A stretch of 64,000 bases of DNA, from NCBI RefSeq assembly GCF_017745095.1, contig NZ_JAGHZZ010000004.1, forward strand, positions 62,001 to 126,000. Reading direction: 5' to 3'. Positions 54,253 through 63,310 of this stretch are shown piece after piece. The stretch is from Sporocytophaga sp. Lineage in GTDB: Bacteria > Bacteroidota > Bacteroidia > Cytophagales > Cytophagaceae. The position numbers and the translations under genes were made by a program. Within the stretch, counting starts at the first letter, position 1. Each line of letters starts with the position of its first letter. Below the pieces are notes generated by a model. The model made no database searches. It was not told where the DNA came from and worked only from the letters and a program-made list of their open reading frames with translations.

Positions 54253-54891
54253 ATGAAGAGACTCGTACAAAAAATAGTATTTATTTTAGCTGTAGTTATC
54301 TTGTGGCAGGGTGGAACATTGGCCCAGACAACGCACCAGGTAATTATATCTAATTCTAAAATTGAACCTGCAATGTTAGGTATTGATCCAAATGATACTG
54401 TTGAGTTTATTTGGGTGGGGAATTCTTCTTCTATGCATCCAATAAAATCTGACGATGGGAGCAATTTAATTTCATCTCCTGATGGAGTTAAATCCTATAA
54501 AATTTATGATAACCATCGTGAATTATTTGCAGGGCGTACTTTTACTTATGCCTGCACTATCCATTCTGGAATGAAAGGTTCTATTGCTGTAGGGTTAGGA
54601 TTGGGTGGACTTACGGATTTAAAAGAATCTAAATACGAGTTTCAGGTTACTCCAAATCCATTTGAAGATGAATTGAATCTGACTATTTTTCCCGGAAATA
54701 AAAATGTCAAATTTATCAAGATTTTTGATATTATTGGGAAAGAAGTTGCGTCAATAGATTTAAGCAGCAAAGTTGGACCTTCAGCGTATAAAGTTGACTT
54801 TTCCAATCTAAGACCAGGACTTTATTTCTGCAATGTGTATTCAGATAAGGGCATTATAGAAACCAGAAAAATTTTGAGAAATAGGTCTTAA
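54253..54891 (+). CDS. Secreted cupredoxin with type IX secretion C-terminal sorting domain
   Basis: 213 residues from the ATG at 54253, which I prefer to the in-frame TTG at 54232 because it gives a clean signal peptide (KIVFILAVVILWQGGTLAQ). Residues about 28-115 form a blue-copper fold with ligands His62, Cys101, His104 and Met107 (SSMHPI, YACTIHSGM). Residues about 133-213 (VTPNPFEDELNLTIF, IFDIIGKEV, RPGLYFCNVYS) form the typical type A sorting domain that sends proteins across the outer membrane. It suggests a surface or secreted electron carrier or copper binder. Confidence 0.88.
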   Translation: MKRLVQKIVFILAVVILWQGGTLAQTTHQVIISNSKIEPAMLGIDPNDTVEFIWVGNSSSMHPIKSDDGSNLISSPDGVKSYKIYDNHRELFAGRTFTYACTIHSGMKGSIAVGLGLGGLTDLKESKYEFQVTPNPFEDELNLTIFPGNKNVKFIKIFDIIGKEVASIDLSSKVGPSAYKVDFSNLRPGLYFCNVYSDKGIIETRKILRNRS

Positions 54892-54919
54892 TCTTCAAAC
54901 TGTTTCTGATAATATTTAA

Positions 54920-54953
54920 AAAATGAGATCCCGAAGGGATCTCATTTTGTTTT
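54920..54953 (+). terminator. Terminator after the cupredoxin gene
   Basis: AAAATGAGATCCC (54920-54932) with GGGATCTCATTTT (54936-54948), 3-nt loop GAA, followed by GTTTTTA. Strong. Confidence 0.88.
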
Positions 54954-55058
54954 TATACACACTCAGAAGGGTAGGTAATGTAATTTAAATATATTACCAT
55001 GTATTTTTGAACGTTCAATAAAGGAGTGGTAATTAATAGTCAATTGATAGAATTTTGC

Positions 55059-55066
55059 TAATTTCG
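55059..55066 (+). promoter_or_regulatory. Possible -7 box for the DUF2723 gene
   Basis: TAATTTCG lies 27 nt before the ATG at 55094 and resembles TAnnTTTG with one change. No clear -33 box. Confidence 0.3.
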
Positions 55067-55093
55067 CCTTCCATAAATTTTTAATTGGTAAAG

Positions 55094-58060
55094 ATGTATA
55101 ATTCAAATTACTCAAAACTAAATAACCTCTTGGGGTGGTTGGTTTTCATTTTTGCAACAGCTGTTTATGTGCTCACTATTGAGCCTACGGCAAGCTTTTG
55201 GGATTGTGGTGAGTTCATCGCCTGTTCCTACAAGTTACAAGTTCCTCACCCTCCGGGAGCGCCGTTCTTTTTATTAATAGGAAGAATATTTTCCTTACTT
55301 GCCTCTGATGTCACCCAGGTGGCATTCTGGATCAATATGGTTTCTGCTTTATCCAGCAGCTTCTCTGTATTATTTCTCTTTTGGACCATCACACTCATTG
55401 CTAGGAAATTTGCAAAGGATTATGAGAATCCTACTCTTGGTGAGAAAATCGCAATATTTGGTAGCGGGGTAGTAGGTAGTCTTGCCTTTACATTCTCAGA
55501 TTCATTCTGGTTCTCTGCTGTTGAAGCAGAAGTATATGCAATGTCTCAATTCTTTACAGCGTTTGTATTCTGGGCAATTTTAAAATGGGAAACTAAGGCT
55601 GAAGAATCTGGAGCTGACAAATGGTTACTTTTGATTGCTTATACCATCGGTCTTTCTATTGGAGTTCACTTATTGAACTTGCTTGCAATACCAGCACTTG
55701 CTTTTGTTTACTATTTTAAGAAATATGATATCACAAAAGTAGGCGTAATAGCAACTTTCCTTTTAAGTGGTGTAATCATCGTTGTTGTATTATCAGGAAT
55801 TATTCCAGGCTTACCTTCTCTTGCCGGAACCTTTGAGATCTTCTTTGTTAATAATCTGGGTCTTCCGTTCAATTCCGGTATCATATTCTTCGGAATTCTT
55901 TTTCTAAGTGCTTTAATATTCGGAATAGTTTATTCTATCAAAAATCAAAAGTATCTTTTAAATCTTTGTCTTTTAGGTTTGACTTTCATTCTTATAGGAT
56001 ATGCATCTTATGGTATTATCCTTGTCAGATCGAACTTTGATCCTCCGATTGACGAAAATGATCCTGAAAACGTAATTAGCTTTGTTTCTTATTTAAAACG
56101 TGAGCAATATGGTGACCGACCAATTTTTAAAGGCCCATTGTTTACAGCAGGTTATCCTATTGACGTAGAAAAAGGAGCCCCTCTTTATAGAAAAGACACT
56201 GTTACTGGTCAGTATGTTGTTTTTGATTACAAGATGGATTATATCTATGATCCAAAGCATGTAACATTATTTCCTAGGGCCTACAGTACTCAGCCTCACC
56301 ATGTGGAAGCGTATCAAAGTATGATGAACCTGAGAGAAGGGAAAAAACCATCTTTCTGGCAGGATAAAGGTTATATGTTCAGTTATCAGATTGGTCATAT
56401 GTATATGCGTTACCTTGGCTGGAACTTTATCGGAAGAGAAAGTGATATTCAGGATAGTGACGTGTTATGGCCATGGGATTATTTCAAAAAGGATCTGCCG
56501 GAATACCTGAAAAATAATAAAGCAAGAAACAACTTTTTCTTATTGCCATTTATATTGGGTGTTGTAGGTTTTGTGTATCTGTTTAGCAAAAAAAGAAATG
56601 ATGGGATAGTAGTTTCTTTGTTGTTTATCTTTACTGGCCTTGCAATAGTTGTATACCTGAATCAGCCACCGGTTGAGCCTAGAGAAAGGGATTACACCTT
56701 TGCCGGATCTTTCTATGCATTTGCTATCTGGATTGGATTAGGTGTGTTCTTTATCGCTGATCTGATGGAAAGAATAGTAAAAAGTGAGTCAACACGTTCT
56801 GTTATATCCTTTATACTATGTCTCTCCGTACCTGCAATTATGGGACAACAAGGATGGGATGATCATGACAGATCAAATAGATTCTATTCTGTGGATTCAG
56901 CGAAGAACCTTTTGAATTCTTGTGCTCCTAATGCGATCTTATTCACTGGCGGCGATAATGATACTTTCCCTCTTTGGTATGTTCAGGAAGTAGAAGGTTT
57001 CCGTACTGATGTGCGAGTGTGTAATTTGAGTCTTTTAAATACAGATTGGTATATCAAGCAGATGAAGCAGCAAGCTTATGAATCAGCTCCATTGCCAATA
57101 TCCTTGAACTTTGAAAATTATATTCAGGGGAAAAATGATCAGATTTATTTTGTAGAAAAACCTCAGTTTAAGAATGGAATTAATCTTGCGGGTTATATTC
57201 AGCTTGTAAAAACAGATAACCCAGAAATCAGACAGGAAAGCGGAAGAGGGGATTATTACACAACACTTCCTTCAAAAAATCTTTACCTGAACATAGATAA
57301 AAATGCAGTGCTTGCTACCGGAGCAGTTCCTGATACTCTTAAAGGACAGATTCTGGACAGACTAGCATGGAATATCGGAATAAATACTTTGGAGAAGAAA
57401 GATCTTATCATTCTTGATATGATTGTTACCAACAATTGGAAGAGACCGATTTATTTCTCTACTACGTTGTCTGGTTCTAATTTCCTTAACCTGAAAGATT
57501 ATACTCAGTTAGAAGGTTTGGCTCACAGATTAATGCCGATAAAATACCCAAATGCTTCTCAAGGCTTTGTTTATGATAAGGTGATGTATGATAACATGAT
57601 GAAGAATTTCTTCTGGAGAGAACTTGATAATCCTAAGGTTTACTATGATGAAAATTATTTCAGAATGACAGTAAATTCAAGATCTCAGTTTTATCGTTTA
57701 GCTTCAACTTTGTATAACAATGGTGAAACTGAAAAGGCCAAACAAGTAGCAGAACATTGCTTCAAAGTAATGCCGGATGATCCTATTACTTATGATATTG
57801 CAACACCTCCTTTCATTCAGATTTTCTTTAAAACAGGAAATGAAAAAATGGCGATGGATATAGCGAATAAAATGGGTAACAGGGCTATTGAAAATCTGGA
57901 ATACTATAAGAGAATAAAGATGCCATATGGCAGAGATTATGAGTTGAATTTCTATATTCTTGATTCTATCATCAGAGCTTTGAAAGAAGGTGGAAAAGCC
58001 AAAGAGGCAGCGAAGTTTGAAGAGGTATTGATGTCATATTCATACCTTTTTAATCAATAA
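55094..58060 (+). CDS. DUF2723 large membrane protein (GT-C-like)
   Basis: 988 residues from the ATG at 55094; the in-frame TTG at 55085 would add three. N-terminal half has about eleven or more membrane helices; the block WDCGEFIACSYKLQVPHPPGAP is the conserved DUF2723 signature, followed by VEAEVYAMSQFFTAF. The C-terminal half is soluble, with GGDNDTFPLWYVQEVEGFRTDV, FSTTLSGSNFLNL and a helical repeat (NNGETEKAKQVAEHCFKVMPDD) resembling TPR. The family is grouped with membrane glycosyltransferase-like proteins of Bacteroidota (GT117); a link to surface glycan or lipid is likely but not shown. Confidence 0.88.
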   Translation: MYNSNYSKLNNLLGWLVFIFATAVYVLTIEPTASFWDCGEFIACSYKLQVPHPPGAPFFLLIGRIFSLLASDVTQVAFWINMVSALSSSFSVLFLFWTITLIARKFAKDYENPTLGEKIAIFGSGVVGSLAFTFSDSFWFSAVEAEVYAMSQFFTAFVFWAILKWETKAEESGADKWLLLIAYTIGLSIGVHLLNLLAIPALAFVYYFKKYDITKVGVIATFLLSGVIIVVVLSGIIPGLPSLAGTFEIFFVNNLGLPFNSGIIFFGILFLSALIFGIVYSIKNQKYLLNLCLLGLTFILIGYASYGIILVRSNFDPPIDENDPENVISFVSYLKREQYGDRPIFKGPLFTAGYPIDVEKGAPLYRKDTVTGQYVVFDYKMDYIYDPKHVTLFPRAYSTQPHHVEAYQSMMNLREGKKPSFWQDKGYMFSYQIGHMYMRYLGWNFIGRESDIQDSDVLWPWDYFKKDLPEYLKNNKARNNFFLLPFILGVVGFVYLFSKKRNDGIVVSLLFIFTGLAIVVYLNQPPVEPRERDYTFAGSFYAFAIWIGLGVFFIADLMERIVKSESTRSVISFILCLSVPAIMGQQGWDDHDRSNRFYSVDSAKNLLNSCAPNAILFTGGDNDTFPLWYVQEVEGFRTDVRVCNLSLLNTDWYIKQMKQQAYESAPLPISLNFENYIQGKNDQIYFVEKPQFKNGINLAGYIQLVKTDNPEIRQESGRGDYYTTLPSKNLYLNIDKNAVLATGAVPDTLKGQILDRLAWNIGINTLEKKDLIILDMIVTNNWKRPIYFSTTLSGSNFLNLKDYTQLEGLAHRLMPIKYPNASQGFVYDKVMYDNMMKNFFWRELDNPKVYYDENYFRMTVNSRSQFYRLASTLYNNGETEKAKQVAEHCFKVMPDDPITYDIATPPFIQIFFKTGNEKMAMDIANKMGNRAIENLEYYKRIKMPYGRDYELNFYILDSIIRALKEGGKAKEAAKFEEVLMSYSYLFNQ

Positions 58061-58090
58061 AATTAATTTAAAAAAAATATTACCATCCCG

Positions 58091-58111
58091 ATGCCAGGCT
58101 TGCCCTGGCAT
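58091..58111. repeat. Perfect 8-bp hairpin upstream of rlmB
   Basis: ATGCCAGG (58091-58098) and CCTGGCAT (58104-58111) with a 5-nt loop, 22 nt before the likely rlmB start. An in-frame ATG lies in the hairpin. Confidence 0.5.
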
Positions 58112-58132
58112 TGTGATTTAAACGAATACCCA

Positions 58133-58888
58133 ATGGAGAGAAATTCCCCACAAAATAAATCAGAATTACTTTTCGGTATAAGGCCGATTATAGAAGCGAT
58201 AGAAGCAGGTAAAGAGATTGATAAAATTCTTATTCAGAAGGAGCAATCTTCACCTCTTATGAACGAATTATTACAGGCGGCATTTCATCATAAAGTACCT
58301 GTTCAGAGAGTGCCTGTTGAGAAGCTGAACCGCATAACGAAGAAAAATCACCAGGGGGCAATTTGTTTCATGTCCTCTATTGTTTATGCCTCTCTGGATA
58401 ATGTAATTTCTGACTGCTTTCAGTCAGGTGCTGTTCCATTGATTTTAGTTCTGGATAGAATCACCGATGTTAGAAATTTTGGAGCAATTGCAAGAACTGC
58501 AGAATGTATGGGTGTTCATGCTATTGTTATTCCTGCAAAGGGGGCTGCTCAGATAAACAGTGATGCTGTTAAAACTTCCGCAGGAGCATTGAATCATATT
58601 CCTGTCTGCAGAGAAGAAAGCTTGATGAAAACGATAAAATACCTTAAAGAAAGCGGGCTGTCTGTAGTAGCCTGCACAGAAAAGGCTCAAAAAACTATTG
58701 CAGATGCAGTATATAATGATCCAGTTGCAATCGTAATGGGGTCAGAGGAAGATGGTATTTCAGATGAGATCATTAAAAAAGCTGACGAAATTGTAAGGAT
58801 ACCAATGGTTGGAAAAATAGGCTCTCTAAATGTCTCAGTAGCGGCAGGAATGATATTGTATGAAGCTATTCGACAGAGAGGATTGTAA
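58133..58888 (+). CDS. rlmB: 23S rRNA (guanosine-2'-O-)methyltransferase RlmB-type
   Basis: SpoU/TrmH-family methyltransferase, 251 residues. N-terminal ELLFGIRPIIEAIEAGKEIDKI is the typical substrate-binding start, followed by the knotted domain: LVLDRITDVRNFGAIARTAECMGVHAIV, VIVMGSEEDGIS and IPMVGKIGSLNVSVAAGMILYEAIRQ. I choose the ATG at 58133 because the earlier one (58091) sits in a hairpin and adds residues not seen in the family. The exact target G is by family inference. Confidence 0.85.
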   Translation: MERNSPQNKSELLFGIRPIIEAIEAGKEIDKILIQKEQSSPLMNELLQAAFHHKVPVQRVPVEKLNRITKKNHQGAICFMSSIVYASLDNVISDCFQSGAVPLILVLDRITDVRNFGAIARTAECMGVHAIVIPAKGAAQINSDAVKTSAGALNHIPVCREESLMKTIKYLKESGLSVVACTEKAQKTIADAVYNDPVAIVMGSEEDGISDEIIKKADEIVRIPMVGKIGSLNVSVAAGMILYEAIRQRGL

Positions 58889-58900
58889 AAAATAATTATA

Positions 58901-58935
58901 ATAAAGAAGCCCCGATCTTCGGGGCTTCTTTATAT
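58901..58935. terminator. Bidirectional terminator between rlmB and manC
   Basis: ATAAAGAAGCCCCGA with TCGGGGCTTCTTTAT (58901-58915, 58919-58933), 15-bp stem, 3-nt loop, T-rich on both sides. Canonical. Confidence 0.9.
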
Positions 58936-60012
58936 TTATATAAACTTTGAATCTTTTTTATTCTTTGTGTCTGAAACAAAGTCTTTGACTCTCTGCTCAT
59001 GATCTTTCTTGCAGATCATCAAAACATCGTTGAACTCTGCAATGATAAAGTCTTCAAGTCCTTCTACTACAACTAATTTTTCTTTAGGTACTTTAACAAT
59101 GCAATTTTTAACATCATATAGCATAGTGTTACCTTCTATCACGTTGCTGTTCTCATCTTTGTTGGAAAGTTCATAAAGTGATTTCCAGGTACCAAGATCG
59201 CTCCAGCCGAAGTCGCTAAGCATTACGAAAACTTCTTCAGCTTTTTCCATAATTCCAATATCTATAGAGACATTCTTGCATTGAGAATACGCAGTACCAA
59301 TAAAGCCTTCTTCATCTTTAGACCAATATTTGCCATTACCTTCTTCAAATATTTCAGCCATTTCAGGCAAGTGCTTCTGGAAATTTTTTATGATGGCATT
59401 CACATTCCAGATGAATATTCCTGCATTCCAAACAAAGTCACCACTTTCCAGAAACTTCTGAGCAAGTTCCAGTTGTGGTTTTTCAGTGAAAGTTTTTACT
59501 TTTTTTATTCTGTCAGGATTTTCTTCAAGATATTGGATGTATCCATATCCTGTATCAGGCCTGCTGGGTTTAATACCTAAGGTAATGAGTTTATCACTTT
59601 TTGAAGCAGCATCCATTGCGATCTTAATGGTAGACTCAAACTCATTTTCTTTAAGAATAACATGGTCTGAAGGTGCAACCACCATAGTTGCGTTGGGATT
59701 GCTTTGTTTTATTTTATAACATGCATATGCAACACATGGTGCAGTGTTTCTGGCTATAGGCTCGCTCAATATCTGCTCATCTTTCATGAATGGCAGCTGT
59801 TGCTTCACGAGGTCAGCATATATTTTGTTTGTTACAACCAGTATATTCTCTTTGGGAAGAATATTAAAATATCTCTCTGCTGTTTGTTGCAAAAGAGATT
59901 TTCCGGTGCCTAATACATCGTGAAACTGTTTTGGGAATTTCTCTCTGCTGAAAGGCCAAAATCTGCTTCCGATCCCACCGGCCATAATCACCACATAATA
60001 GTCTTTATTCAT
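58936..60012 (-). CDS. manC: Mannose-1-phosphate guanylyltransferase
   Basis: Makes GDP-mannose for surface polysaccharide or GDP-fucose synthesis. 358 residues; the nucleotide loop MAGGIGSRFWPFSREKFPKQF, SEPIARNTAPCVAYA, PSDHVI, PDTGYGYIQYLEENP and FTEKP are present. No C-terminal isomerase part, so a single-function enzyme. It lies 34 nt downstream of kdsD on the minus strand. Confidence 0.93.
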   Translation of the reverse strand: MNKDYYVVIMAGGIGSRFWPFSREKFPKQFHDVLGTGKSLLQQTAERYFNILPKENILVVTNKIYADLVKQQLPFMKDEQILSEPIARNTAPCVAYACYKIKQSNPNATMVVAPSDHVILKENEFESTIKIAMDAASKSDKLITLGIKPSRPDTGYGYIQYLEENPDRIKKVKTFTEKPQLELAQKFLESGDFVWNAGIFIWNVNAIIKNFQKHLPEMAEIFEEGNGKYWSKDEEGFIGTAYSQCKNVSIDIGIMEKAEEVFVMLSDFGWSDLGTWKSLYELSNKDENSNVIEGNTMLYDVKNCIVKVPKEKLVVVEGLEDFIIAEFNDVLMICKKDHEQRVKDFVSDTKNKKDSKFI

Positions 60013-60046
60013 TATGTTTAAATTTAAAAATTGATCTTAATTAAGA

Positions 60047-61015
60047 TTAGACAAGCCCTTCTTTTAATAAATCATGAAGATGTATAAACCCCTCTACTTT
60101 TTTCCCGTTAACAACTACTAGTTGAGTTATGTTATTTTGCTGCATGATATTTAGTGCATTAACAGCATACTCCTCGCTATCTATTGTTTTGGGATTTGGG
60201 CTCATGATATCAATTGCTTTGATTCCTTCTATCGTCCCAAATTTATCAAGCATTCTTCGTATATCCCCATCAGTAACGATACCGATAAGTTCATCATTTT
60301 CATTGAGAACAGCAGTAGCTCCAAGTCTTTTCGATGAAATTTCAAATATAACTTCTTTTATTCCTGCATTCGCTTTTACTGCCGGTCTGCTGTTGTGAGG
60401 AAATATATCCCCCACTCTTAAATATAATCTTTTCCCCAGAGAACCTCCAGGATGATATAATGCAAAATCGCTGCTGGAGAAATTTTTCATTTCCAATAGG
60501 CAAACAGCCAGAGCGTCGCCGAGCGCAAGCGTAGCCGTTGTGCTTGTAGTAGGGGCAAGATTATTTGGACATGCCTCTTTTTCTACTGTGGCATTCAAAA
60601 TAAAATCCGCTTCCTGCGCAAGAAATGATTCTGTATTGCCTACAAGTGCAATCATTTGACATCCAGTTCTTTTGATGAGAGGTACAAGTACCTTGATTTC
60701 CGGTGTATTACCGCTTTTGGAAAGACAAATAACTATGTCATCCTTTTGTATCATTCCAAGATCGCCATGGATGGCATCTGCTGCATGCATGAACACAGCA
60801 GGCGTGCCTGTAGAGTTAAGCGTGGCAACAATCTTACTTCCTATAATTGCACTTTTTCCAATACCTGTTACAACAACTCTACCCTTGATGCGAAGTATTG
60901 CTTCTACAGTTTTTTCAAAGTCTTCATTGATGAAGTCTACAAGTTTTTTTATTGCATCAGCTTCACTCAATAAAACATTTATTGCTGTATTTCTAATATT
61001 TTTTACTAATTTCAA
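60047..61015 (-). CDS. kdsD: Arabinose-5-phosphate isomerase (KdsD/KpsF-type)
   Basis: First step of Kdo synthesis for lipopolysaccharide. A 322-residue protein: SIS domain in the first ~175 residues (VVTGIGKSAIIGSKIVATLNSTG, CLSKSGNTPEIKVLVPLIKR, PTTSTTATLALGDALAVCLL) followed by two CBS domains (VGDIFPHNSRP ..., ELIGIVTDGDIRRML, KVEGFIHLHDLLKEGLV). The HPGGSLGKRLYLRV segment is family-typical. Upstream of manC in a two-gene operon. Confidence 0.93.
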   Translation of the reverse strand: MKLVKNIRNTAINVLLSEADAIKKLVDFINEDFEKTVEAILRIKGRVVVTGIGKSAIIGSKIVATLNSTGTPAVFMHAADAIHGDLGMIQKDDIVICLSKSGNTPEIKVLVPLIKRTGCQMIALVGNTESFLAQEADFILNATVEKEACPNNLAPTTSTTATLALGDALAVCLLEMKNFSSSDFALYHPGGSLGKRLYLRVGDIFPHNSRPAVKANAGIKEVIFEISSKRLGATAVLNENDELIGIVTDGDIRRMLDKFGTIEGIKAIDIMSPNPKTIDSEEYAVNALNIMQQNNITQLVVVNGKKVEGFIHLHDLLKEGLV

Positions 61016-61070
61016 GGTAAGGAATCATTCAATTGTTTACCTGACAAATATATAAAGGTTTTAAGATTTA

Positions 61071-63269
61071 ATGATGTTAGATGAGAAAATGTTAGTCGAA
61101 AATGAAGTTGAGGTAATCGGTCAGCTTAAGGCTGTATTTGGTTACAATCAATTTAGAGGATATCAGGAGGAAATCATTAGCAATGTTTTAGCCGGAAAAA
61201 ATACCTTCGTAATAATGCCTACTGGGGCCGGTAAATCTCTTTGCTATCAATTGCCGGCAATCATGACAAAAGGTACGGCCATTGTTATCTCTCCGCTTAT
61301 CGCTTTGATGAAAAATCAGGTTGACCAGTTAAATGCACTGGGAGTCAATGCACAATTTTTAAATTCAACACTGACTAAAGTCGAGATTAACAAAGTAAAA
61401 AAAGAAACTCTGAGTGGAGACATAAAACTGCTCTATGTTGCTCCGGAGTCGCTGACTAAAGAAGAAAATATCGATTTCCTTAAAAAGGGAAATATATCCT
61501 TTGTCGCAATAGACGAAGCACACTGTATCTCAGAATGGGGCCACGACTTCAGACCGGAATACAGAAAAATAAAAAGCATTATAGATCAGCTCGGTACAGA
61601 GTTGCCAATTATAGCGCTCACAGCCACTGCAACTCCTAAAGTTCAGATAGATATTCAGAAGAACCTCCATATGGAGGAAGCGGCTTTGTTTAAATCTTCA
61701 TTTAATAGAAAGAATCTTTACTATGAAGTCCGCAAAAAGCACAATACCAAAAAGCAACTCATCAAGTATGTGCTTGACAATAAAGGAAAGTCAGGTATCG
61801 TCTATTGTCTTAGCAGAAAAAAAGTAGAAGAAATAGCAGAACTACTTAAAGTCAATGGTATTAAAGCATTGCCTTATCACGCTGGGCTTGATGCCAGTGT
61901 AAGAATGAATAACCAGGATGCATTCCTGAATGAAGATGCTGACGTAATTGTGGCTACCATTGCCTTTGGAATGGGTATTGACAAACCAGATGTTCGATAT
62001 GTCATTCATTATGATGCCCCCAAGTCCCTTGAAGGATATTATCAGGAGACAGGAAGAGCAGGCAGGGACGGACTTGAAGGAAACTGTATCATGTTTTATA
62101 CCTACGAGGATATACTGAAGCTTGAGAAGTTTAACAAAGATAAATCTGTTACTGAGCGTGATAATGCAAAACATCTGCTTCAGGAGATGGCTGCGTATGC
62201 AGAGTCTTCTGTATGCAGAAGAAAGCAATTGTTACATTATTTTGGAGAAACTGTAGAAAAGGATTGCGGGTTCTGCGATAACTGTATAAAGCCAAAAGAA
62301 AAATTCGAAGCTCAAGATGAAGTCGTGCTAGCTGTTAAAGCAGTGATGCAGACGGAAGAAAGATTTGATGCTAGTCACTTAAGTCTTGTTCTTGTCGGAA
62401 TGGAAAATGATTACGTCAAGAGCTACAATCATAATGAGTTGGAAGTTTTTGGCAAAGGAAAAGATCAGACTATTGAATACTGGAATTCTCTATACAGACA
62501 AATTGTATTGCAGGAGCTACTCGAAAAAGATATAGATAATTTCGGGATTCTTAAAATTACTGATAAAGGTCTTGCATATTTAGAAAACCCGGTTCCTCTG
62601 TCTTTCAGCAAAGATCATGATTTTTCAGGTGAGACCTCAGAAGAAGAAATTGAAAAACAGGCATCCGCTGCTAAATCTTATGATCCTGCCCTTTTTGATT
62701 CTTTAAAGGCTTTAAGAAAGAAAATAGCAAAAGACAAGGGCTTACCTCCATATGTCATTTTTCAAGATCCATCTCTTGAAGAAATGGCTACCACTTTCCC
62801 CACCACTAATGATGAACTCAGTCATATCAATGGCGTGGGAATGGGAAAGGTCCAAAAATTCGGTAGACCATTTATTGAACTGATTAGGAAGTATGTTGAA
62901 GAGAATGACATTGAAACAGCTTCAGATGTCGTAGTAAAATCTTCTGTAAATAAATCTAAAATCAAAATTTTTATTATCCAGCAGATTGATAGGAAAATTG
63001 ACCTGGATGAAATAGCTGAAGCTAAAGGTTTGAGCCTTGCAGAACTGACAGAGGAAATAGAACATATCTGTTATTCAGGTACCAAATTAACCCTTGATTA
63101 TTATATCGATCAGATCATGGATGGTGATAAACAAGATGAGATCTATGATTATTTCATGGGGGCTGAAAATGATAACATCGCTCTTGCAATGAAAGAACTG
63201 GGAGGAGACTACTCAGAAGATGAAATTAGACTAATGAGAATTAAATTCTTGTCAGAACTGGCAAACTAA
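61071..63269 (+). CDS. recQ: ATP-dependent DNA helicase RecQ
   Basis: 3'-5' DNA helicase for recombination and repair. A 732-residue protein. Walker A PTGAGKS (50-56), DEAH box at 148-151 (AIDEAHCISEWGHDFRP), ETGRAGRDGLEGNCIMFY (motif VI), the RQC zinc cysteines (VCRRKQLLHYFGE, CGFCDNC), an HRDC domain (about 543-620, LFDSLKALRKKIAKDKGLPPY ... INGVGMGKVQKFG) and a further C-terminal helical domain. ATG at 61071 or 61074 starts it. It lies 41 nt before purD. Confidence 0.96.
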   Translation: MMLDEKMLVENEVEVIGQLKAVFGYNQFRGYQEEIISNVLAGKNTFVIMPTGAGKSLCYQLPAIMTKGTAIVISPLIALMKNQVDQLNALGVNAQFLNSTLTKVEINKVKKETLSGDIKLLYVAPESLTKEENIDFLKKGNISFVAIDEAHCISEWGHDFRPEYRKIKSIIDQLGTELPIIALTATATPKVQIDIQKNLHMEEAALFKSSFNRKNLYYEVRKKHNTKKQLIKYVLDNKGKSGIVYCLSRKKVEEIAELLKVNGIKALPYHAGLDASVRMNNQDAFLNEDADVIVATIAFGMGIDKPDVRYVIHYDAPKSLEGYYQETGRAGRDGLEGNCIMFYTYEDILKLEKFNKDKSVTERDNAKHLLQEMAAYAESSVCRRKQLLHYFGETVEKDCGFCDNCIKPKEKFEAQDEVVLAVKAVMQTEERFDASHLSLVLVGMENDYVKSYNHNELEVFGKGKDQTIEYWNSLYRQIVLQELLEKDIDNFGILKITDKGLAYLENPVPLSFSKDHDFSGETSEEEIEKQASAAKSYDPALFDSLKALRKKIAKDKGLPPYVIFQDPSLEEMATTFPTTNDELSHINGVGMGKVQKFGRPFIELIRKYVEENDIETASDVVVKSSVNKSKIKIFIIQQIDRKIDLDEIAEAKGLSLAELTEEIEHICYSGTKLTLDYYIDQIMDGDKQDEIYDYFMGAENDNIALAMKELGGDYSEDEIRLMRIKFLSELAN

Positions 63270-63310
63270 ATTTATAACATATACAGAAAATTTTACGCAT
63301 TAAAATTTAA

